The notes: generated from the sequence alone by a model not told the origin. A DNA stretch of 64,000 nucleotides from Phenylobacterium deserti (GCA_943332615.1 CALQQB010000012.1:18371-82370), one strand, 5' to 3'. Counted from the stretch's first letter, positions 1 to 11,201 are shown. A program made the numbers and translations.

Positions 1-4
1 CGCC

Positions 5-640
5 TCAGACTTTTCCGCGACCGATGTTCTTCGGCCGAGGGTCCTTCAGCACGAACAGGGACTTGTCGAGGCCGGACGTCCGCGCCAGGCCGATCAGCTG
101 CACCCGCGTGGGGCGGCCCTGAGCGTCGGTGACGCTCCAGCCGGCCAGCGCCAGCGGGCCCTCGGTAAAGGTCAGGGTGATGGTTCCCGCCGTCTCCTTC
201 TTGCCGTCGCGGGCGGTGATCGAGAAGCCGTCGGCGGCGCGGGCCACGCGGGCGATGGCGACGCCCTTGTCCAGCCGGATGGTGCGGGCCAGGAACAGCG
301 ACAGGGGGGTCGCGCCAAGGGGGTAGGAATCGAAGGTCTTCAGCCGCGCGTCGTGGATTGCCACCACCCCGCCGTCCGACACCACCAGCAGGCCCGACGG
401 CGGATCGTAGGCGAAACGGGCCTTGCCCGGGCGTTTCATGAACAGCTGGCCGGTGGTGGCGCGGCCCCGCGCGTCGGTCTGCACGAAGCGGCCCTTGGCC
501 TCGGTGAGGCCCTCCAGATAGGCCACGGCCCGATCGACCAGCGCCTGGTCGGCGGGCGTCAGGGCGGCTTGGCCGAACGCCGGCCCGGCGAAGGCGGCGG
601 CGGCGAGGCCCAGGCTGAGGGTCCGGCGGTCAGGATTCAT
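5..640 (-). CDS. lolA: LolA-family outer-membrane lipoprotein carrier
   Basis: This 211-residue protein matches the LolA family, which ferries lipoproteins across the periplasm from LolCDE to the outer membrane. Residues 1-23 form a secretion signal (RRTLSLGLAAAAFAGPAFGQ). The mature part carries the family pattern of a KGRFVQ-like first strand, then MKRPGKARFAYDPP and later strands of the half-barrel. The length is usual. It lies 65 bases downstream of ftsK on the same strand, an arrangement seen in Caulobacterales, so co-transcription is likely. The stop is inside the window, so the gene is complete. Confidence 0.88.
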   Translation of the reverse strand: MNPDRRTLSLGLAAAAFAGPAFGQAALTPADQALVDRAVAYLEGLTEAKGRFVQTDARGRATTGQLFMKRPGKARFAYDPPSGLLVVSDGGVVAIHDARLKTFDSYPLGATPLSLFLARTIRLDKGVAIARVARAADGFSITARDGKKETAGTITLTFTEGPLALAGWSVTDAQGRPTRVQLIGLARTSGLDKSLFVLKDPRPKNIGRGKV

Positions 641-705
641 GGGGTCGCTCCATGGCCTTACGTATGGCAGGCCCGAGGGGCCGCATTGAGGCGTACGCGA
701 AGACC

Positions 706-3051
706 CTACGGCGCCGCCGATACCAGGATCTCGCGCTTGCCGGCGTGGTTGGCGGGACCCACCACGCCCTCCTGCTCCATGCGTTCCATCAGCGAGGCGG
801 CGCGATTGTAGCCGATCTGCAGGCGGCGCTGGATGTAGCTAGTGGAGGCCTTGCCGTCGCGAGCCACCACGGCCACGGCGCGGTCGTAGAGGTCGTTGCC
901 GCCGTCCCCGTCGCCGCCCAGCCGCAGGTCGCCGCCGCCGTCCTCGTCGTCACCACCGGCGGTGACCTCCTCGAGGTAGCTGGGCGTGCCCTGCTCGCGG
1001 AGGAACTTGGCCACCGCCTCGACCTCGCCGTCGCTGACGAACGGGCCGTGCAGACGGGTGATGCGGCCACCGCCGGCCATGTAGAGCATGTCGCCCTGGC
1101 CCAGCAGCTGCTCGGCGCCCTGCTCGCCCAGGATGGTGCGGCTGTCGATCTTCGAGGTGACCTGGAAGCTGATCCGGGTGGGGAAATTGGCCTTGATGGT
1201 GCCGGTGATCACGTCCACCGATGGGCGTTGTGTCGCCATGATCAAGTGGATGCCCGCGGCCCGCGCCATCTGGGCCAGCCGCTGGACGGCGCCTTCGATG
1301 TCCTTGCCCGCGACCATCATCAGGTCGGCGACCTCGTCGATGATCACCACCAGGAACGGCATCGGCTCCGGCCTGATCTTCTCGCTCTCGTAGGTGGCCC
1401 TTCCGCCGTCATCAAATCCGGTCTGCACCGTCCGCTCGAAGTGCTCGCCCTTGCTCAGCGCCTCGCGGGCGCGCTCGTTGTAGGAGGCCACGTTGCGCAC
1501 GCCGATCTTGGACATCCGCCGATAGCGGTCCTCCATCTCGCGCACCGTCCATTTCAGCGCGACGATGGCCTTCTTCGGATCGGTGACCACTGGCGTTAGC
1601 AGGTGCGGGATGCCGTCGTAGACGCTGAGCTCCAGCATCTTCGGGTCGATCATGATCATCCGGCACTGCTCGGGCGGCAGTTTGTAAAGGATCGACAGGA
1701 TCATGGCGTTGACCCCCACCGACTTGCCCGAGCCGGTGGTGCCGGCGATCAGCAGGTGGGGCATCTTGGCCAAGTCGGCGATATAGGGCTCGCCGCCGAT
1801 GGTCTCGCCCAGCGCCATGGGCAGGCTCTGGCCGCCGCGCTCGTATTCCGGTGCGCCGAGCAGGTCGCGCAGATAGACTGTCTCGCGCCGCTGGTTGGGC
1901 AGCTCGATGCCGATGGCGTTGCGGCCCGGGACGACAGAGACGCGGGCGGACGCAACGCTCATCGAGCGCGCGATATCGTCCGCCAGGGCCACGACGCGGG
2001 CCGACTTCACACCGGCCGCCGGCACCAGTTCGTACAGCGTCACCACCGGGCCCGGCCGGATCTGGTCCACTTGGCCGCGCACCCCGAACTCGGCCAGCAC
2101 GCTTTCCAGCAGCTGGGCGTTCTGGCGCAGAGCACCTTCGTCGAACTGGGCGGCGCGAGGCTTGGCCTTGGTAAGCATGCCGAGTTCGGGGAGCTGGAAG
2201 CCGCCCGCCTGCGCGAAACCGAAGGTGGCCTGGGCCTCCTTCTGCTCGCGCACACTCTCCTTGGGCTGCGGCTTCGGAGCCTTCACCTTGAGGACGGGAC
2301 CATCGGCCGTATCCGCAGGTTCGGGGCCCGCGACGGAGGTGTCCGGGCCCACCGGGTCCAGGGCCGTGCGCCGCGCGACCCTGGCGGCGGGCTCTGGCCG
2401 GGCGGCTTTCAGTTTCGGCGGGGGTGTCAGCGCATGGGCGGCGCCGTCGGCCAGCCGGCGGAAGTCCACCCGCGTCAGGCCGACCGCATAGCCATAGGCC
2501 GCGACCCCGGCCAGGGTCAGGATCGCACCGGCGATCGCCCCCTCCAGTGGCAGGCGGGCGTAGACGATCAGGCTGGACAGTCCGGAAAACAGCATGTCGC
2601 CCCAGAAGCCGCCCAGGCCCTTGGCCAGGGGCCAGGCGGCGGGCGTCGGGGCCCAGGCCAGGGCCCCCGCGAGGGTCAGCACGGCCAGCGTGCCGACGGC
2701 GGCGCGCAGGCGCAGCCGGCCCCGACCCGCATCCGGCTCTGGATCGGCCACCCGGGCCAGGCCGCAGACAACGATCAGCAGGGCGGCCAGCCCGGCTCCG
2801 ACGCCCAGTGACTGCACGCCCAGGTCGGCCAGCACCGCGCCCCAGCCGCCCAGCACATTGGCCGGATCGCCGACGCCGGCGGCGTTCAGGCTGGGGTCGG
2901 TGGAGCGATAGGTGGCGAAGGCGGCGGCCAGGGCCACGCCCAGGGTGGCGGTCATCCCGCCCCGCAGCCGCGCCGTGAAGGTATGCGTCCAGCAAAGCCG
3001 GACGATATGCGCCGCCCGCTCCCAACCCGTCTTTCGCGCCGCCCGCGCCAT
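706..3051 (-). CDS. ftsK: DNA translocase FtsK
   Basis: FtsK is the septal DNA pump that clears chromosome termini and activates XerCD. The 781-residue protein has about four hydrophobic segments between residues 34 and 192, a Pro/Ala-rich linker to about 290, then the RecA-like motor. Walker A is GTTGSGKS at residues 437-444, and VVIIDEVADLMM is Walker B. The C-terminal 65 residues form the winged-helix gamma domain that reads KOPS sites (ASTSYIQRRLQIGYNRAA). The short linker is typical of alphaproteobacterial FtsK. The ATG start fits the first membrane segment. A xerC gene lies at 48.7 kb of this window. Confidence 0.96.
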   Translation of the reverse strand: MARAARKTGWERAAHIVRLCWTHTFTARLRGGMTATLGVALAAAFATYRSTDPSLNAAGVGDPANVLGGWGAVLADLGVQSLGVGAGLAALLIVVCGLARVADPEPDAGRGRLRLRAAVGTLAVLTLAGALAWAPTPAAWPLAKGLGGFWGDMLFSGLSSLIVYARLPLEGAIAGAILTLAGVAAYGYAVGLTRVDFRRLADGAAHALTPPPKLKAARPEPAARVARRTALDPVGPDTSVAGPEPADTADGPVLKVKAPKPQPKESVREQKEAQATFGFAQAGGFQLPELGMLTKAKPRAAQFDEGALRQNAQLLESVLAEFGVRGQVDQIRPGPVVTLYELVPAAGVKSARVVALADDIARSMSVASARVSVVPGRNAIGIELPNQRRETVYLRDLLGAPEYERGGQSLPMALGETIGGEPYIADLAKMPHLLIAGTTGSGKSVGVNAMILSILYKLPPEQCRMIMIDPKMLELSVYDGIPHLLTPVVTDPKKAIVALKWTVREMEDRYRRMSKIGVRNVASYNERAREALSKGEHFERTVQTGFDDGGRATYESEKIRPEPMPFLVVIIDEVADLMMVAGKDIEGAVQRLAQMARAAGIHLIMATQRPSVDVITGTIKANFPTRISFQVTSKIDSRTILGEQGAEQLLGQGDMLYMAGGGRITRLHGPFVSDGEVEAVAKFLREQGTPSYLEEVTAGGDDEDGGGDLRLGGDGDGGNDLYDRAVAVVARDGKASTSYIQRRLQIGYNRAASLMERMEQEGVVGPANHAGKREILVSAAP

Positions 3052-3072
3052 CCGAACACGTCTCCGAAGCCC

Positions 3073-3107
3073 CGTTAACGACTTGTTTGGACGCGTAATC
3101 GTTAACG
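3073..3107. promoter_or_regulatory. Paired CGTTAACG boxes between ftsK and a divergent gene
   Basis: Two identical 8-base palindromes CGTTAACG lie 27 bases apart (3073-3080 and 3100-3107) in the 126-base divergent region between ftsK and the gene at 3178. They contain the TTAA core of CtrA half-sites, but not the classical TTAA-N7-TTAA spacing. Control of ftsK by a cell-cycle regulator is an inference from position and motif only. Confidence 0.3.
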
Positions 3108-3177
3108 CGCGTTTACCGGATCCGACGCGACGTCAATGACGCTTCCGCGCGGCCGCCGGGCGCATTAGGTTCGCCCG

Positions 3178-3591
3178 ATGAACTGGTCCATGCCCCGCCC
3201 CGTGCTGCAGGTGGTCGCCGCCCTGATCGGCGTCGCGTGCGTTGGGGCGTTCGCGATGGGTGTCGCCACCGCGCCCCAGAAGAGCCGCCTGCCCGGGCAG
3301 CGCGCCGATGCCGCCACCGGCGAGCCGCTGCAGGCGCAGGCGCAGGAGGCGGTGGCGCTGGGCGACGAACGCATCGAAGGCGCCGCCCCGCCGCCGGAAC
3401 TCTCAGACGAGGAAAAGGCCCGCCTGGCCGACGAAAAGGAAGCCAGGGAAGAAGCCGCCGCGCTCGCCAAGGCCGCCGCCGGCGTCATGCCCGCCGCCGC
3501 CGCGACGTCCGCCGCGCCCGCCGTGGAAGCGGCCCCGCAAGTTGCGCCGGCTGCGCCTCCGACGCCGAAGGTCGAAGAACCGCCGTTCTAA
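3178..3591 (+). CDS. Small membrane-anchored Ala/Pro-rich protein of unknown function
   Basis: This 137-residue protein is not recognised. Residues 7-30 form a single hydrophobic segment (VLQVVAALIGVACVGAFAMG) that may be a signal anchor. It is followed by a charged, probably coiled-coil stretch around residues 70-100 (LSDEEKARLADEKEAREEAA) and a low-complexity Ala/Pro tail ending in PPF. This suggests an inner-membrane protein with a flexible periplasmic tail. It diverges from ftsK and is convergent with the hydrolase at 3624, with a short GC-rich hairpin in the gap. The high third-position GC and good codon use support a real gene, but the function is unknown. Confidence 0.6.
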   Translation: MNWSMPRPVLQVVAALIGVACVGAFAMGVATAPQKSRLPGQRADAATGEPLQAQAQEAVALGDERIEGAAPPPELSDEEKARLADEKEAREEAAALAKAAAGVMPAAAATSAAPAVEAAPQVAPAAPPTPKVEEPPF

Positions 3592-3623
3592 ATCCTCCCC
3601 CGGCGGAGGAGGAACGCGCCGTG

Positions 3624-4487
3624 CTACCCCACCCCGTTCGCCTTGAAGTGCCCCAGCATCCGCGCCCAGCCCGCCGCCGCGTCCACGGCCCCGTAGCTCG
3701 GCCGGTAGTCCGCCAGGAAGCCGTGCTGGGCGTTGGGGTAGACGATGATGTCGCTGCCGGTCTTGCCGGCCGCCTTCAGCGCGGCCTTCATGGCGTCGAC
3801 GTCCGCCTGCGGGATGCCTTTGTCCAGGCCGCCATATAGGCCCAGCACCGGGGCGTGCAGGTCCTTGGCCAGTTCGATGGGCGGCGTCTGGGGGTAGGCA
3901 TTCTTCGCCAGCGGCCCGTACCAGGCGACGCCGGCCTTGAACGCGGCGAACCGCTCGGCCGCCAGCCAGGTCTTGCCGCCGCCCCAGCAGAATCCGGTGA
4001 CGCCGACCCGCTTCATGTCGGCGAAGGGCTGGGCCTTGAGGAACTTCAGCGCCGCATCGGTGTCGGCGGTGACCTGGGCGTCCGGCGTGGTGCCGACGAT
4101 CTTCATGATCGCCGGGAAGTCGGTGAGCTTGGAGGGGTCGCCGTTGCGGACGAAGAAGTCGGGGGCCAGGGCCACATAGCCGGCCTTGGCGAGGCGGCGG
4201 CAGATGTCCTTGATCCACTCGTGGACCCCGAAGATCTCGGTATAGACGAACACCACCGGATGGCGGCCTTTCGCGACGGGGCGGGCGAGGTAGCCGGGAA
4301 TCTTGCGGTCGCCGGCGTCGATCTCGACGGTGGCGGTGACCAGGCCCACGTCGTCGGTGTGGATCGGTTCGGCGTTGGCGTCGAAGGCCGCCACGGCATA
4401 GCCGCCGGCCAGCGCCATGGCGATCGAGCGCCGCGTCAGATCGAGATCGCCGGCCCAGTTGCCGTCCGGGCGGGTGAGATTGACCAT
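3624..4487 (-). CDS. Dienelactone hydrolase family protein
   Basis: This 287-residue alpha/beta hydrolase belongs to the dienelactone hydrolase (carboxymethylenebutenolidase) family. The Cys nucleophile elbow is GFCWGG with Cys167. The other triad members fit Asp222 (YGGLDKG) and His255 (NAQHGF), followed by the family's ADYRPSY segment. Residues 19-40 (RRSIAMALAGGYAVAAF) resemble a twin-arginine signal, so periplasmic location is possible, as in some dienelactone hydrolase paralogues. No aromatic-degradation genes flank it, so the natural substrate is unclear. Family assignment is sure; the substrate is not. Confidence 0.88.
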   Translation of the reverse strand: MVNLTRPDGNWAGDLDLTRRSIAMALAGGYAVAAFDANAEPIHTDDVGLVTATVEIDAGDRKIPGYLARPVAKGRHPVVFVYTEIFGVHEWIKDICRRLAKAGYVALAPDFFVRNGDPSKLTDFPAIMKIVGTTPDAQVTADTDAALKFLKAQPFADMKRVGVTGFCWGGGKTWLAAERFAAFKAGVAWYGPLAKNAYPQTPPIELAKDLHAPVLGLYGGLDKGIPQADVDAMKAALKAAGKTGSDIIVYPNAQHGFLADYRPSYGAVDAAAGWARMLGHFKANGVG

Positions 4488-4579
4488 GGTGGCGGTTCCT
4501 CTGAGGCTTGGGTTCCGCAGAGTGACGTCGCCACGACGCGCGAGTCAAAGCCGCGTGCGAGTTAGGCCGCCCAGGTTCC

Positions 4580-5089
4580 CTAATCCTGCGCCGCGGCGCC
4601 CGACTTGCCGATGATCTGGGGCACGAAGCGCTCCGAGAAGCCGGCCACGATGGACCAGAACAGCAGCTTGGCCAGATCTGCGCCGGTGGCCGGGTAGGCC
4701 GTGCTGAAGAAGGCCTGCAGGTCGGCGGTCGTCGGCGGGTCGTGGAACGGCGGGACGGCGAAGTGCGGGAACGCCTCGCCGCTGACCATCCCGCTCAGGA
4801 AGCCCAGGTAGAGCGCCAGGGCGAACAGCCCGCCATAGACCGGGATCAGCGCGATCTGGAACCATGACGCCGACAGCAGTCCCAGCGCCTCGTCATCCAG
4901 GGCGCCGAGCCGCTGTTGAATGCTGACGAAGCCGCCCAGCAGCCCGCAGCCGAAACAGGCCCAAGACACCAGGAACCGGCCCCCGAACACCAGCGTGACG
5001 CCGAACAGGGCCACCACGCAGACCAGCACGCCGGCCGTCATCAGGATCAGGCGGCGGGTAATCCGCAGGCGGTTTGCGGTGCGTGACAT
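4580..5089 (-). CDS. Small integral membrane protein of unknown function
   Basis: This 169-residue protein is not recognised. It has hydrophobic segments at about residues 14-36, 38-55, 72-102 (FQIALIPVYGGLFALALYLGFL) and 140-152, separated by a polar loop around PPFHDPPTTADLQ. This fits three or four membrane passes with a short amphipathic C-terminus (GFSERFVPQIIGKSG). It lies downstream of a divergent fragment at 5168 and 92 bases upstream of the dienelactone hydrolase on the same strand. It could be transcribed with that gene, but nothing indicates a shared function. Confidence 0.65.
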   Translation of the reverse strand: MSRTANRLRITRRLILMTAGVLVCVVALFGVTLVFGGRFLVSWACFGCGLLGGFVSIQQRLGALDDEALGLLSASWFQIALIPVYGGLFALALYLGFLSGMVSGEAFPHFAVPPFHDPPTTADLQAFFSTAYPATGADLAKLLFWSIVAGFSERFVPQIIGKSGAAAQD

Positions 5090-5167
5090 GGCTCAGCCTC
5101 CCGTGCGGCGACGCTAGACGCTCCTGGAGCGCCGTCAAACCCTGGAACGCGGCGTGGGCGCCTGGCT

Positions 5168-5362
5168 TTGGCGAAGATCAAAGCCGGCGACCGTGCGTCG
5201 TCCTATGCCTATCGCCTCAAACGTGAACCGGAGTTCGCCGCTATGAACATCCAGCAGCAGGCCATGGTCGTGGAGGACGCCTTCCGGCTTTCGAGGGGCG
5301 GCGAGGCGCCGCACCCGGCGGGCCTCTACGCAGCGGCCAGCGCCCATTGGCGGGGGGACTGA
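5168..5362 (+). pseudogene. Short fragment resembling the C-terminus of Vgr-related proteins
   Basis: A 64-codon reading frame opens with TTG and encodes a segment with EFAAMNIQQQAMVVEDAF. That resembles the Asn-x-x-Gln-Gln-Ala-x-Ile-Val-Glu-Asp signature at the end of larger proteins annotated as Vgr-related in Caulobacterales. The frame is open for a further 20 codons upstream without a proper start, and there is no clear ribosome-binding site. The most likely reading is a truncated remnant next to dnaK. A genuine small gene cannot be excluded. The family link is from memory of the motif. Confidence 0.35.
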
Positions 5363-5396
5363 AGCCATTCCCTTGCGGGGAATAGGGACTTTCGCC

Positions 5397-5424
5397 CTTG
5401 CAGCCCCGTCAATTTCCCCCATAT
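5397..5424 (+). promoter_or_regulatory. Probable RpoH heat-shock promoter of dnaK
   Basis: CTTG at 5397-5400 is followed, after about 16 bases, by CCCCATAT at 5417-5424. These match the -35 and -10 elements of sigma-32 promoters, including those known for Caulobacter dnaK. The site is about 140 bases upstream of the dnaK ATG. A second CTTG at 5382 could be an alternative -35. No CIRCE inverted repeat is visible. Confidence 0.55.
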
Positions 5425-5566
5425 CGGCTCTCGACGCGGCTTCCCCGCACGGAAAGCGGGACAGCCAAGGAACGTAATCGAACCGGGGACGTCGCTTTTC
5501 CCGGGGCGCTTCATTAGAAGGCCCACCCGCGGCGTCCGCCACAAAGGAGCGAGCAAGAACTATATC

Positions 5567-7489
<1,923 letters not shown>

Positions 7490-7498
7490 CGATGCGAC

Positions 7499-7538
7499 CC
7501 ACGGCCCTGTCCCGCACGCGATGCGATCAGGGCCGTGG
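7499..7538 (+). promoter_or_regulatory. Intercistronic hairpin between dnaK and dnaJ
   Basis: CCACGGCCCTG (7499-7509) and CAGGGCCGTGG (7528-7538) form a perfect 11-bp stem with an 18-base loop, ten bases after the dnaK stop. There is no U-run, so it is not a classical intrinsic terminator. It may act as a processing or 3'-stability element that lowers dnaJ relative to dnaK. Confidence 0.5.
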
Positions 7539-7662
7539 TGACGTCGCCGCCTTCGAGGACCAAGCAACCGGTTCCCCCCTCCGCGCGGCTTTGCTAAGCC
7601 TTGCAAGCGGGCGGGGGGCCACCCACCTCCATTTTCATCAGTTTCCGAGCGCCTGACCAGTC

Positions 7663-8817
7663 ATGCGGGACTATTACGAGATTCTGGGTGTGGAGCGCGG
7701 CTGCGATGACGGCGCGCTGAAAGCCGCCTTTCGCAAGCAGGCGATGGAACACCATCCCGACCGAAACGGTGGCTGCGAAGAGGCCGAGGGCCGCTTCAAG
7801 GAAATCAACGAAGCCTATTCGATGCTGTCGGACCCGCAGAAGCGCGCGGCCTATGATCGGTTCGGCCATGCCGGCGTGAACGGCCAGGGCGGCGGCGGTG
7901 GCCAGTCCCATGACGTCCACGATATCTTCAACGAGGTGTTCGGCGACGTCTTCGGCGACATGTTCGGCGGCCGTGGCGGCGGGCGCCAGCGCGGCGGCCC
8001 GGCGCGGGGCAACGACCTGCGCTACGACCTGGAGATCAAGCTGGAGGACGCCTACGCCGGCGCCGAGGTCGAGATCGTGGTCCCGGCCACGCTCGTCTGC
8101 GAGCCCTGCGAAGGGTCCGGCGCCAAGCCCGGCACCAGCCCCACCACCTGCACCACCTGCAACGGCCAGGGCCGGGTGCGGGCGAGCCAGGGCTTCTTCT
8201 CCATCGAGCGCGCCTGCCCGCGTTGCGGCGGGTCCGGCAGGATGGTCATGGACCCGTGTACCGACTGCCGCGGCCACGGTCTGATCCGCAAGCAGCGGAC
8301 CCTGGCCGTCCGCATCCCGGCCGGCGTCGACGACGGCGCCCGCATCCGCCTCTCCGGAGAGGGCGACGCGGGCCAGCGCGGCGGGCCGCGCGGCGACCTC
8401 TACATCTTCATCTCGGTGAAGCCGCACGAACTGTTCGAGCGCGACGGCCTGGACCTACTCTGCACCGTGCCGGTGCAGATGGCGACGGCGGTGCTGGGCG
8501 GCGAGATCGACGCCCCCTGCCTGATGGGCGGCGAGGCCTGCGACGGCCAGTGCAAGCTGCAGGTCAAGATCCCGGAAGGCTCGCAGACCGGCAAGACCGT
8601 ACGCGTGAAGGGCCGCGGCATGCCCTCGCTTCGCTCGCGCGAACGCGGCGACCTGGTGGTCGAACTGTTCGTCGAGACGCCTACCAAGCTGACGCCGCGC
8701 CAGCAGGAACTGATGCGGGAATTCGCCGGCCTCTGCGGCGAAGCCCAGCACCCCAAGGCCGCCGGCTTCACCGGCAAGGCCAAGAAGTTCTGGGACGGGA
8801 TCACCGGCACGGCTTAG
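7663..8817 (+). CDS. dnaJ: Hsp40 co-chaperone DnaJ
   Basis: DnaJ stimulates the DnaK ATPase and delivers unfolded clients. The 384-residue protein has a J domain (residues 1-70, HPD at 31-33) and a Gly/Phe-rich linker (about 71-120). Four zinc-finger repeats follow: CEPCEGSG, CTTCNGQG, CPRCGGSG and CTDCRGHG. Two beta-sandwich client-binding domains come next. The second of these includes an unusual CLMGGEACDGQC stretch that adds three cysteines. No strong Shine-Dalgarno is visible, which fits translational dependence on dnaK. It overlaps the convergent lipoprotein gene by four bases at the stop codons. Confidence 0.97.
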   Translation: MRDYYEILGVERGCDDGALKAAFRKQAMEHHPDRNGGCEEAEGRFKEINEAYSMLSDPQKRAAYDRFGHAGVNGQGGGGGQSHDVHDIFNEVFGDVFGDMFGGRGGGRQRGGPARGNDLRYDLEIKLEDAYAGAEVEIVVPATLVCEPCEGSGAKPGTSPTTCTTCNGQGRVRASQGFFSIERACPRCGGSGRMVMDPCTDCRGHGLIRKQRTLAVRIPAGVDDGARIRLSGEGDAGQRGGPRGDLYIFISVKPHELFERDGLDLLCTVPVQMATAVLGGEIDAPCLMGGEACDGQCKLQVKIPEGSQTGKTVRVKGRGMPSLRSRERGDLVVELFVETPTKLTPRQQELMREFAGLCGEAQHPKAAGFTGKAKKFWDGITGTA

Positions 8818-9524
8818 TGCCGCGCGGCGGGCTCGCGTCCGAACAGGTCGCGTAGCGCGCGCTTGCGCATCCACGTGGCGCGGCGTGGTGATGTCCAACC
8901 GTTGTCGCGCGTGAGCCGCGCCGCTGTGCGGACAGCCTCCGGGTCCCGAGCCAGGCAGCCGTCTTCCGGATCGCGGGTCACGCCCGGCGGCAGAACTTCA
9001 GGCGGCCTCGGTGCGGCAGGGGGTGCTGGCGATGGCGCGGCGGCGTTGTCCGCAACCCTGGCCGCTGGTTCGGCAGGGGCGCAGAGCACGGACCAGATCT
9101 CATAGCTCGTGAGTTCGCCGCGAGCGTCTCGAGCAAGGGGTTTCAGGGCCGCATACTCGTAGAGCAACCTTTCGGGCTTCTCCGGGCGCGTCGCTCCCCA
9201 GCGCGTTTGCAGGATCAACGGGTCGCCATCAACCAGCAGGCTCTCGACGGCGAAACCGGGGGTAGTGATCGCGCGGTTGAGCGCGTCGGCCGGCAGGGCC
9301 ACCCCGTTGGCGCAGTCGGGCCAGCTCTTCACCGATACCTCAGGTTCGAATACGCAGCCCGCGTCTGGTGTCGCCCATATGCCGGCACGCAAGGTCAGGC
9401 CCGACCGATCCGCCTCGCGGAAGAGCGCCTCGTGCGACCGGACCCGATTGACCTCGCAGCCGCCCAGCGCCAGCGTGCCAACCAAGGTCAGTCCCATCGG
9501 GGCAAATCGCATCCGCCGCTCCAA
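8814..9524 (-). CDS. Putative lipoprotein of unknown function
   Basis: This 236-residue protein is not recognised. It has a lipoprotein signal with lipobox LALGGC (Cys23); the Met at residue 5 is an equally good start. The middle contains the pattern GLTLRAGIWATPDAGC and a WPDCANG stretch seen in secreted Caulobacterales lipoproteins. It is followed by a Pro/Ala-rich linker (about 155-175) and a basic C-terminus with TRDNGWTSPRRATW. It lies 57 bases downstream of purH on the same strand and may be co-transcribed. A periplasmic or outer-membrane location is inferred. Confidence 0.72.
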   Translation of the reverse strand: MERRMRFAPMGLTLVGTLALGGCEVNRVRSHEALFREADRSGLTLRAGIWATPDAGCVFEPEVSVKSWPDCANGVALPADALNRAITTPGFAVESLLVDGDPLILQTRWGATRPEKPERLLYEYAALKPLARDARGELTSYEIWSVLCAPAEPAARVADNAAAPSPAPPAAPRPPEVLPPGVTRDPEDGCLARDPEAVRTAARLTRDNGWTSPRRATWMRKRALRDLFGREPAARH

Positions 9525-9580
9525 GCCGCAGAACTGGAGCCTATCGAGATCACGGAACTGTGAACAGCTGCGATTGCAGC

Positions 9581-11173
9581 CTAGTGCCGGAACACCCGCA
9601 CGCCCGTGAACACCATGGCCAGGCCGCGTTCGTCGGCGGCGTCGATCACCGCCTTGTCGCCGATGGAGCCGCCGGGCTGGATCACGGCCGTGCAGCCGGC
9701 GTCGGCCGCCTGGATCAGGCCGTCGGGGAACGGGAAGAAGGCCTCTGACGCGCAGGCCGAGCCCTTGAGGTCCAAGCCGAAGTCGGCGGCGCGTAGTGCC
9801 GCGATCCGGGCGCTATCCTTGCGGTTCATCTGCCCGGCGCCGATGCCCAGCGTCTGGCCGTCGCGGGCGTAGACGATGGCGTTCGACTTCACGTGCTTGG
9901 CGACCGTGAAGGCGAACAGCATGTCGCGGATTTCCGTCTCCGTCGGCGCGCGCTTCGTCACGACCTTCAGGTCCGCTGGGGTGAGGTGCGCCGTGTCCTT
10001 GCTCTGCACCAGGAAGCCGCCGGTGACGGACTTGAACGACTTGCCGAAGGCTCGCGGGTCCGGCAGGCCGCCGGTCACCAGCAGGCGCACATTCTTCTTC
10101 TTGCGGAACAGGGCCACGGCGTCGTCGTCCGCCTCCGGGGCGATCACCACCTCGGTGAAGATCTCCAGCACCTGGGCGGCGGTGGCCGCGTCCAGCCGGC
10201 CGTTCAGGGCGACGATGCCGCCGAAGGCGCTGGTGGGGTCGCAGGCGAGCGCCCGCTGGTACGCCTCCAGCATCGTGCCGCCGGTGGCCAGGCCGCAGGG
10301 GTTGGCGTGCTTGATGATGGCGCAGACGGGCCCGTCCGCCGGATCGAACTCGCCGACGAGCTCGAAGGCGGCGTCGGTGTCGTTGATGTTGTTGTAGCTG
10401 AGTTCCTTGCCCTGCAGCTGGGTGGCGGTCGCCACGCCCACCGCCGGGTTCGGGAAACGGTAGAAGGCCGCCGCCTGGTGCGGGTTCTCGCCGTATCGCA
10501 TGGTCTGGGCCAGCTGGCCGCCGATGGAGAAGCGCCCGGGCGCGAAGTCCCCGAGTTCGGCGGCGAACCACGAAGCGATCGACGAGTCGTAGGTCGCGGT
10601 CCGCGCATAAGCCCGGGCCGCCAGGCGCTTGCGCAAAGCCAGCGTCGTGGCGCCGCCCTCCGCCAATTCGGCCAACACCTCGGCCATGTCGGCGATCTCG
10701 GTGCAAACTGCGACGTAGCCGTGGTTCTTGGCCGCCGAGCGGATCATCGCCGGGCCGCCGATGTCGATGTTCTCGACGCAGGTCTCGTAGTCGCCACCCG
10801 CTGCCGCGGTGGCTTCGAACGGGTAGAGATTGACGTAGACCAGGTCGATCGCCCCGATCCCGTGGGCCTCCATGGCCGCCTTGTGCTCCGGGGCGTCGCG
10901 CACGCCCAACAGCCCGCCGTGGACGATGGGGTGCAGGGTCTTCACCCGGCCGTCCATCATCTCCGGGAAGCCGGTGAGGTCGGAGATATCCTTCACGGGG
11001 ATGCCGGCGTCGGCGATGGCCTTCCGGGTGCCGCCAGTCGATACCAGCTCGACGCCGGCGGCGGTCAGCGCGCGCGCGGCATCGACCAGGCCGGTCTTGT
11101 CGGACACGCTTAGCAGGGCGCGGCGGACGGGAACCTTGTCGGGGGCGGGCGGGAAATCGGGGGCTGCGGGCAC
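9581..11173 (-). CDS. purH: Bifunctional AICAR formyltransferase / IMP cyclohydrolase PurH
   Basis: PurH catalyses the last two steps of IMP synthesis in the cytoplasm. The 530-residue protein has the N-terminal cyclohydrolase (MGS-like) domain with [17 protein letters not shown] and STGGTRKAI, and the C-terminal transformylase domain with the motifs [16 protein letters not shown] and AFGGIVALN. The start is GTG preceded by GAGGAGAA. A ZTP riboswitch lies just upstream, so expression should rise when the PurH substrate pool (ZMP/ZTP) accumulates under folate limitation. Upstream on the same strand are the heparinase-like gene and rpe. Confidence 0.97.
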   Translation of the reverse strand: MPAAPDFPPAPDKVPVRRALLSVSDKTGLVDAARALTAAGVELVSTGGTRKAIADAGIPVKDISDLTGFPEMMDGRVKTLHPIVHGGLLGVRDAPEHKAAMEAHGIGAIDLVYVNLYPFEATAAAGGDYETCVENIDIGGPAMIRSAAKNHGYVAVCTEIADMAEVLAELAEGGATTLALRKRLAARAYARTATYDSSIASWFAAELGDFAPGRFSIGGQLAQTMRYGENPHQAAAFYRFPNPAVGVATATQLQGKELSYNNINDTDAAFELVGEFDPADGPVCAIIKHANPCGLATGGTMLEAYQRALACDPTSAFGGIVALNGRLDAATAAQVLEIFTEVVIAPEADDDAVALFRKKKNVRLLVTGGLPDPRAFGKSFKSVTGGFLVQSKDTAHLTPADLKVVTKRAPTETEIRDMLFAFTVAKHVKSNAIVYARDGQTLGIGAGQMNRKDSARIAALRAADFGLDLKGSACASEAFFPFPDGLIQAADAGCTAVIQPGGSIGDKAVIDAADERGLAMVFTGVRVFRH

Positions 11174-11201
11174 GGCATTCTCCTCATGGATTCGAGAGAA
11201 A

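Noticed and set aside
652..1599. Long open frame antisense to ftsK
   Set aside because: It encodes a His/Ala/Gly-rich sequence with no motif, and is a mirror of the GC-rich codon use of ftsK.
9342..9351. GGTTCGAATA resembling a tRNA T-loop
   Set aside because: It lies inside the lipoprotein gene and has no acceptor or anticodon stem.
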